DNA of 64,000 bases from Flaveria trinervia (taxonomy: Eukaryota > Streptophyta > Magnoliopsida > Asterales > Asteraceae): contig CM046453.1 of NCBI GenBank assembly GCA_025506515.1, positions 46,670,395 through 46,734,394 of the forward strand, given 5' to 3'. The translations under genes were made by a program, and so were the position numbers. Below are positions 56,876-64,000 of this stretch, one piece after another; the first letter of the stretch is position 1, and every line of letters begins with the position of its first letter. Under the pieces are notes generated by a model. That model saw only the letters and a program-made list of their open reading frames with translations, searched no databases and was not told where the DNA came from.

Positions 56876-56956
56876 GTGGAATTTATGATGTGTGATGCCT
56901 CTAGGACACCCAAGCCAGTTAAGGCTTGGGTCCCTAACCTCAACTAATGATTTCCT

Positions 56957-57487
56957 TTGAATGTGCAGGGTGTCCGCTACAACGCTGCCACAAATACCTG
57001 GATCGTATATGGCAGAACATCTAGGCACATGACTGGGAACTTGACACTCCTGTCAACTGTCAAACAAATTAAAGGAGGTCATGTTTCATTTTCTAGAAAT
57101 AGAGGAGGTTACATTACTGCTCAAGGGGAAGTAAGGAATCAGAAAGTGAAGTTTGACAAGGTAAACTATGTTCAATAACTTCAAAATAAGTTGCTTTCTG
57201 TCTTCCAAATCTGTGACAAAGGATTTAGAGTAGTATTCGAGAACAAGAAATGCTATGTTCTGAAAAAGGACTATGCGATCCTGGAGGACCAAGTCTTAAT
57301 GTCAACCTCAAGATATAATGATCTTTATGTCTTGGATCTATCAAAGGCCTCCACAACAAATCATCAAGTTCAGTGCTTCTTGTCCATGGCTATAGAGAAG
57401 GATTCAATCTCCTGGCATAGGAGAATGGGACACATCAATCCAAGGAAGATAAACTACTTGATCCAGAATGATCTATTGCAAGGAGTA
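56957..57487 (+). pseudogene. R+ protease and integrase zinc region, interrupted
   Basis: NTWIVYGRTSRHMTGN (about 56993-57040) is the protease signature with the catalytic DSG replaced by YGR, so the enzyme is inactive. Then come HVSFSRNRGGYITAQGEVRN, a stop after YVQ, KKDYAILEDQVLMSTSRYND and the GAG-pre-integrase HH pattern ISWHRRMGHINPRKINYLIQ. It is cut at 57487 by a T LTR; the rest of IN, RT and RNase H is missing. Confidence 0.88.
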
Positions 57488-57663
57488 TGTTGGACCAAAA
57501 GAACCAATGAGCCTGATCAGAAAAACCTCTACGTCCCACAGACATTACAACTGCTGAAGAAGATCACAACAGCTAAAGACATCAGCTCATTACAAGGTCT
57601 GAAGACAAAGTCTGAAGATAAGATCTGAAGATTTCTACTGAAGACAAAGTTTGAAAGTAAACT
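57488..57663 (+). repeat. T LTR 5' fragment
   Basis: 176 bp, TGTTGGACCAAAAG... It matches the first part of the T LTR at 60406-60231 (minus) almost base for base, including 'acaaggtctgaagacaaag'. It stops at 57663, where another T LTR starts. Confidence 0.88.
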
Positions 57664-58609
57664 TGTTGGACCAAAAGAACCAATGAGCCAAGATCAGAAA
57701 AACCTCTAAGTCCCACATGATATCACAACAACTGCTGAAGGCTTCATCAGCAGTTCGACAAGTGCTGAAGAGTTCAACAGCTGAAGATCAAGTACTGAAG
57801 ACTTCAACAGCTGAAGACTAAAGTGCTGAAGCTCAATAGCTGAAGAACACAAGTGCTGAAGCTGAAGACTAAAGTGCTGAAGTCCAACAGCTAAGGAACA
57901 CAAGTGCTGAAGCTGAAGGTCAACAGCTGAAGAATACAAGTGCTGAAGCTGAAGACCAAAGTACTGAAGTTCAACAGCTAAAGAGTCCACAAGTGCTGAA
58001 GATCAACAACTGATGTACAGAGTCTGAAGACAAAGACTGAAGACATCAGCTGATGACATCTACTGAAGTCATCAGCTGATGAAACGTCTAAAGTTCAAGT
58101 CTGAAGACCAAGTGCTGAAGTTTCAGTAGTTTGTCACAACAGCTGAAGAGTACTTCTTCAGTAGTTGTCTTTATGAGTAGTTTTATGTTTTTACTTTCTG
58201 TAGTTTTGTAATGTTCTTCAGTTGTTGTAGTTTCAGTAGTTTCTTATCAGTAGTTTTGTAATAAGTAAACACTTAGCTTCTTGTAAGAAGATGTCAGCTG
58301 CTTGACATCTTTAGTAGTTTTAGTGTTTCAGTAGTTTTTTAAATAACGGTTAGATGTCACTATCAAGTGACATCAGCCTACGTCATCTTTCCTTATATAA
58401 GGAAGAATGACCTAAATTGTAATTTTGCGAAAGCCATGCCAAAGCGTGTGATTGAATGAAATATTCCTTTTGCAGAAACTTTCTCTCTCTATAACTAATT
58501 CTCTTCATTGCTATATCTTTGGTATTCTTGCTCGAATTGTGCTAGTTGGTACTCTATTCCGCTGCTGAAATCATTCGAATCGATCAAACTAGATGCTGAG
58601 ATCCTATCA
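57664..58609 (+). repeat. T 5' LTR with expanded motif array
   Basis: 946 bp, TGTTGGACCAAAAG...ATCCTATCA, about 320 bp longer than the T LTR at 38585. The extra length is an array of AACAGCTGAAGA and AAGTGCTGAAG units (57725-58120). TATATAAGG lies at about 58394-58402, followed by 'ctctctctataac'. The primer site follows. Confidence 0.92.
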
Positions 58610-58611
58610 AA

Positions 58612-58623
58612 TGGTATCAGAGC
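58612..58623 (+). promoter_or_regulatory. primer-binding site of T element
   Basis: Exact TGGTATCAGAGC, two bases after the LTR. Confidence 0.93.
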
Positions 58624-58770
58624 TGGTTAATCATTGATCGATCTAACAATTGATCATTGAATCTGTTATAGAGATTGAAGTTCTGTTGCTTTTGGCTATT
58701 TTAATTGAGGTTCTTAGTGGTTTTGAGCTAAATTTGTTTTGCTTATCTTGAATTTGTCTGAATTTTCGAA

Positions 58771-59636
58771 AATGACTACACCTCTACTGATCCACACAAT
58801 ACTGGTTCCTCAACCAAGCCTCCGATGCTGGTTAGGAATGGGTATAACATTTGGCAACGAAGAATGCTCCATCACCTGTCTGTCAACAGCTCAGGTTGTT
58901 GGACATCCGTGGTACATGGACCAAATAAGCCAATGGTGAATCATCCGGAAACAAATCAGTTGATTCCGAAGAAGAAGGAACAATACTCTGATGAGGACAA
59001 GAAGTTGTTTGAGATTGATGCTAAAGCCATGGAATTCTGGCCATGGCATGCCTAATGAAATCTATTCTGGGCTTATGCATCATGAAACTGCTCATGACCT
59101 CCGGAATGCATTGAAAGAACAATTTGGTGGAATATATGAGGTCTTAGCAAACAACAGGGAAATCCTTGCCCAACAATATGAGACATTCTCTTATAGGAAG
59201 GGTGAGACACTGACTCAACAGTATGAGCATTTTTCTTGTTTGATCTCTGAGCTGAAAATGGTAAAACATGAATACACTAATATCCAGATGAACAACAGAT
59301 TCCTCAAATCACTGCCTAAGAGATGGGACACATATACCATTGTCCTACGCTCCAGTGCAAATCTGGATAGCCTATCTCTTACCCAACTCCATGGGAAAAT
59401 GCTTACATTTGAAAGAGAGATAGAGCAGAAAAGAAAACTGGCATCATCAGAAAGCTCACTGATGACTTTGTACCAGGGAACACTGCTTTGGTTGGTCATG
59501 AGTCAAAATATGCTGCATCTGAAAGCAATTATGATGAGCATATAGATTTCTCTTCAAACAGTTCTGATCATGCATTTGTTAGTGTTGAAAGGTATTGCTG
59601 ATGATGACCTAGAAGAGATGGATATTCTAAGCCAAA
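58771..59636 (+). pseudogene. T gag, truncated
   Basis: Close relative of the gag at 39440. A frame slip occurs right after the start; then PPMLVRNGYNIWQRRMLHHL and KKKEQYSDEDKKLFEIDAKA, a small deletion changing frame at about 59040 ('ctggccatggcatgcc'), NEIYSGLMHHETAHDLRNAL, YETFSYRKGETLTQQYEHFS, RFLKSLPKRWDTYTIVLRSS, then a one-base shift near 59450. It is cut at 59636 by the minus T LTR within the DILSQM segment, before the knuckle. Confidence 0.87.
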
Positions 59637-60406
59637 TGTTAGGATTAGTGATCTAAGTTTGATCAATTAGAGTAGTATGCAGTGGAAATTCAAACAATGA
59701 ATTAGATAATTTAGCAAGAACTCAATTGACATTCAATAGAAAAGCACACGGTTTTAGAGAGAGAGAGAATTATGCAAAAGGAATATTTCATTCAAATACT
59801 TTCGTGGTGGCTGAATGTCACACGTTACAATTAGGTCAACATTCCTTATATAAGGAATGTGACGTCTGTTGATGTCACTTGATAGTGACACCTAACATAA
59901 TTATACAAACAACTGAAACTATGCAAACTACTGAGAATGTTCTCAACAAGTGATCACATCTCAGAGAAGGCTAAGTATAAAAACATAAAACTACTGAACT
60001 AAAACTACTGAAACTATAAACTACTGAAAAGTAAATTACAAGTACTGTAAAGGAAAACCATCACAACTACTAAAGTTAACAACTTCAGCTGTTGTGACAA
60101 TTACTAATGACTCGGGTCTTCAGTCTTTATCTTCAGTCTCTGTTCTTCAGACTTTTACTTCAGACGTTGTCTTCAGCTGATAGCTTCAGACTTTGTCTTC
60201 AGTACTTCACTTTCAGACTTTGTCTTCAGTACTTTACTTTCAGACTTTGTCTTCAGTAGAAATCTTCAGATCTTGTCTTCAGACTTTGTCTTCAGACCTT
60301 GTAATCAGCTGATGTCTTCAGCTGTTGTGATCTTCTTCAGCAGTTGTAATGTTTGTAGGACTTAGAGGTTTTTCTGATCAGGCTCATTGGTTCTTTTGGT
60401 CCAACA
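59637..60406 (-). repeat. T 3' LTR of minus element
   Basis: 770 bp. The reverse complement starts TGTTGGACCAAAAGAACC and ends AATCCTAACA. It contains repeats of GACAAAGTCTGAAG (60130-60310) and TATATAAGG (reverse complement at about 59847-59856). The left flank 'ccaaa' (59632-59636) in the older T gag is the probable target site. Confidence 0.9.
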
Positions 60407-60420
60407 AACTCCCCTGAACC
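60407..60420 (-). promoter_or_regulatory. polypurine tract of T element
   Basis: The reverse complement reads GGTTCAGGGGAGTT directly before TGTTGGACC. Confidence 0.85.
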
Positions 60421-60612
60421 AATGCAGCCAAAACCTCTAAGTTTATTGATGATCCCACTTATTCTTTGGCAGAAACACCCTCTTGATCAGCTTTAGAGGT
60501 AATCATGTAAGCACAGGCCGGGAAAAGGTTTCTGATCTTTTGATTGGCTAAGTATGGAAGGGAACTCTATCTTGGGGAAGCTGGACACAGAGTCTTGTCC
60601 CAACCATGAAAC

Positions 60613-63600
60613 CTAATTCCCACTAATAAGTCTGTAAGACTCTCTTGCATAGGCCTCAAGGAGAACAACTTGTTCCTCCTTGGTGAGTTCTTCTGCTTCT
60701 CCCTCAAAGAAGAACTCTTGACCATAATATTCAGACAGATATCTTACTGTCTTCCCATTTTTTAACTCAACAGTTGTGATCTCTCTGTATGCGAATTCAT
60801 CTGGATAAGAGCCTTCTAGCAACAACTAGAGTTCACTCTTTTTAAGATCTTCAAGTCTCTTGTATAACAACCCCTTCTTGATCATTTTGTTCTCAAGTAT
60901 AGATCGAGGGGTTGTCTTTGAGTTGTGTGCTCTCTTGAATTCTTCTATAATCTCAGGGGGTGAGACTACCATGTCCAACATAATTGCAGCATTCAAAGTA
61001 TTTTTCACTTGGCCATGATATCTCCTTGGTATGTTCTTCTTGTGAATTCTGGAACTTACCCTGGGGTCTGGCCAAATCCTCACTCTTTCTCTTTGATGTT
61101 GGAATGTATGCCTAAGAGTGTACAGCCTCAGAGCTTGTTTCTTTATTTCTTGAATGGATGAGGACTGAAGGAAGTCCTTGTCAACTATTTTGAGAAATTG
61201 CTCATCATGCTGCTTCTGCTGTTCTGCTTCTTCAATCTCCACTTTCACCATTTGCATTTGCAAGTCAGGTGTGATCATCTGTTGACTTCTGGGCTCAGGT
61301 GTTTTAAGTTTGAGAACAGCAGAGATTGGCAGACTGTCTTCATTATCATCCTCCTCTTCTTCTTCTTCTTCTACCCTCAACACCCTTCTCCTCCTTCTGG
61401 GTGCATCACTGGGTGTGGTTTGAGGTGGTTTTTGAGGTAATGGAATTTGTTTTGTGAGTTGAATTGTAAGTGGTTTTGGTTTAAGGATAGGGTTGGCAGG
61501 TTTTGGAGTTGGTTGTTTATGAGTTGGAGTTAGGGAAGGCTGATCTAGCATTTTTGTGGTAACTTTGGCTTTGGAGAGCTTGGCCATATCAGTTCTCTTC
61601 CCAACACCTGCCTCATCCAATGCTTCTATAATTAACCCCTTATTGAATGCTTCAGAAGAACAGATTCTGGGGGTTATTGCCAGAATACTGTCTCTGCCCC
61701 ATGATTTGATCTCAATCAATGATCTTCCCAAGTATTTTGCAATAAATCTCATCATTATCTCCAACCTTTCCCTATCCATCACACTGTAACTAGCCCATCT
61801 TTCTTGTATTTCCTTAACTTCCAGCCTTCTGATCTCAGTGTCTAAAGTGGCTGTGTCAAAGCCCTGTCTAAAGAGTTGGTCTATTATTCTGTCCATAGAT
61901 CTACTGTGAGCTTTATTAGCTGCTTTAACTAGATCTTCTAAGGATTTCTCTGCAACAGGCTCTTGTGTTTCAGCACTTTTCTTCCTTTTATAAGTGATCA
62001 GTTGTTTCTCTTTCTCTAGCTCCTTTTCTTTTTCTTGTTGTTTCTCTTCGACCACTCTCTTTCTCTTTCTTTCTTTTACTGCCATAGACTCCCCCTTCTT
62101 GGGTGCATTGGGTTCAGGGGTTTGAATGGCAGAAAGTGACTTTTGCACAACATCATCAACAAGTGTTTGGAGGTTTGAGAAGATCCTCTCATCAATGGCT
62201 TTATGTACTATCTCAATGATGATGGGAGTGATGAGAGGTAAGGAGTTTTGAAAGGTTGTAACCATCTGCTCAGAGGGGTTCTGTCCCTAAGAGGTGGTGC
62301 CAAAAGCAGTGGCTTAGTTAAGTGTATTGGCTGTGTGTTTGGTGAACCTTCAAATGAAGGTGCCATCTGTGGGTCAATGGGGATAGATGGACTTTCATCC
62401 TGAGACATTTTGGCTAGCAGCTCTTTGAGTCTGCTCACCTCAGTCTCTAAGATTATATTATGGGCTAAGACATTGAAGAAAAAGCCCAGGTCATCATCAA
62501 TGTTTATTGAATCACTGACCTCCTGATTAAATCAGGATGTACATGCCCTGAGTGTAGATAAGTATATGCACGTGCCCCTTGTTCTTGGTTCTAGGGACTT
62601 CCTGCCTCAGGACTTTGTCCTTCATTGCAGTTGCCTCTGGTGAGGTCTTACATATGGTACCAACTTCATCCTGTTCATTTGCTGAATCAGTAGAAGTGGC
62701 AGCCTGACCATATGTTCTAACCTCCTCTTCTACACTTGGAGATTGAACAATATAACCCCTGTGTTGTGGGTTATCAGCAACATTTTGGTCCTCCCCCTCA
62801 ATTGTTGAGGTATTCTTAGTGTTAATTGGTTTCTGGGGAGGGGGTGAGGAATGCAACTGACTCAGCACTTTAGCAACTATAAGGGTTGGGCTTTGAGGGG
62901 CGGTTGCAGTTGGAGATTGGTCATAAGCAGATTGCACCTGGGGTGAGAGATGCTCTTTAATGGTAACCTTCTCAACTGAGAAAGGTTCCAGTAATGTGGT
63001 ATCCCCAAATTTGGTTGCAACAGGATCCTGTGGAGAGGATACCTGTGCGGTTTTAGCTGGTTGAGTCTCTAACATAACTGGGGGGTTAGAACCAGTATGT
63101 GTTTCCTGTATTGGTGGTACATGGGCATCCGCAGGGGACTCATCTCCCTGAGTAGCCTTTTTGGGCTTTTTAGGTTTGGATTTGGTGGGGACTTTGGATG
63201 TGGAGGTGGAGGCTGTAGGTTCCCTCTACTTGGGTTTGAGCAGCCGAGCAGCCCCTTTGAGAGTAGGGTCAGAGTTATGTCTGGAGTATACCTCAGCTAA
63301 AACAACTGGAGCAGGGACTCCAAGACCAACAAAACCGTCAGATTTTAATTGATTTAAAATTATGGCCATCAGAAACCTGGGATATAGTAGCCATCTGTTT
63401 GTCACAGGTTTCTGAGCCAGATCCTTTAGTTCCATAAACACTATCTCAGAAAAATTTAGATTTTGTCATTCAAAGATAGAGTACAATACCTGTTGCCATC
63501 TAGAGGACATCTCATCCCATGAAGATGTCTTTGGAGCAAGACAGACATTCACCATGTGGAAGATAAGTCTTTCAGCATCATAAAGTGCTTTTTGCGAATG

Positions 63601-63972
63601 GTTGTAGCACTTAAGTCTCCTTCATACCCGTTGTTGATGAAGACATATCAATGGTGCCTTTCGGTATTCTATAATACAGGTGGCATCATGCAAATTTAGG
63701 GTTTTGCGAATGATGTCAGGGGTGATTACCACCTATTTCTGGTTAACCAACGAATGGAGAGTGATTTGGCTATCATTTTCACCAGTTGTGACTGAGACGT
63801 TGGTCCAGAATTGATGTAAGGAAACGGGGTATATGGTAGGATTCAAAAGAAAAGCGGTTCGCTATTGGGAATCCACCATAAGATCGATGGCAGTATCAAA
63901 TTTATTCCAGAAGGCCGATTTCGAGAGGTAGGCAACACAGTTGTGTCTAGGTTTTAGTTTCATGGTCGCCAT
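60613..63972 (-). pseudogene. T third ORF (env-like position), nearly intact C-terminal half
   Basis: The start at 63972 (MATMKLKPRHNCVAYLSKS) opens an N-terminal domain with NPTIYPVSLHQFWTNVSVTT, VVITPDIIRKTLNL, SSWDEMSSRWQQVLYSIFE and YPRFLMAIILNQLKSDGFVG, broken by a few stops or slips between 63850 and 63226. A P/S/T-rich middle follows (63075-62527; QVSSPQDPV, PPPQKPINTKN). A 479-codon open stretch at 62265-60826 holds a K/E coiled coil (EKQQEKEKELEKEKQ), basic runs (KERKRKR, RRRRR), a P-rich stretch and an EEEEEEEDDNED acidic run. A single in-frame TAG (60828-60826) separates it from the last 70 codons (60825-60613). I see no transmembrane segment. In position and layout it equals the Sirevirus env-like gene; role unknown. 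Confidence 0.78.
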
Positions 63973-64000
63973 TGTTGAGAGAAAAGGATAGAAAACGGCT

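Noticed and set aside
61198..61440. Plus-strand F/L-rich reading of 80 codons
   Set aside because: Antisense shadow of the acidic and basic runs of the T third ORF.

Overview
This is plant nuclear DNA, probably from a eudicot; an asterid is possible but that is a weak inference. Almost all of it is nested, decayed LTR retrotransposons. I see no intact host gene, no rRNA or tRNA gene, and nothing bacterial. The only non-LTR coding remnant is a broken FAR1-related (MULE-derived) gene at about 4.7-6.95 kb. Primer-binding sites of the TGGTATCAGAGC type (initiator Met-tRNA), gag with CCHC knuckles, the order PR-IN-RT-RNase H, and an extra ORF between RNase H and the 3' LTR mark most elements as Ty1/Copia of Sirevirus type.

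I use these family labels. R: LTR TGTAGATACA...TAACA. S: LTR TGTAAGG...CCTGCA. S': a relative of S with LTR end ATCCTACA. T: LTR TGTTGGACC.... E1: LTR with CGCATTTGC palindromes. G: Ty3/Gypsy-like solo LTRs.

Layout: 1-0.5 kb, R LTR fragment; 0.5-2.3, G LTR; 3.4-4.7, gag start and 5' LTR of an S element (minus); 4.7-6.95, FAR1-like pseudogene; 7-9.65, AT-rich DNA; 9.66-11.64, G solo LTR with TSD ATTGA; 11.65-13.95, unannotated DNA; 13.95-22.30, S element (minus) with two LTRs, gag and third ORF but most of pol deleted; 22.3-23.7, MITE-like DNA; 23.69-26.10, small S' deletion derivative; 26.52-33.80, E1 (plus), its pol split by a 2764-bp solo LTR with TSD TGAAA; 33.80-53.26, R element (minus), internally expanded by a tandem duplication that also carries a truncated T element (38.6-42.5); 53.26-57.49, second R element (plus), head-to-head with the first; 57.49-59.64, T LTR fragment and truncated T element; 59.64-64.0, 3' LTR and third ORF of a younger T element (minus), running off the window.

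Main points. (1) Three families carry a third (env-like position) ORF just before the polypurine tract. In S and R this ORF is preceded by an array of the same short palindrome-like motif that fills that family's own LTR promoter, followed by a TATA box. This looks like an LTR-style internal promoter for the third ORF. (2) A 6.8-kb tandem duplication (31541-38373 and 38374-46524) explains the mosaic in the middle of the window. (3) Each LTR family has its own private short-repeat array. Percent identities and ages were judged by eye, not computed.
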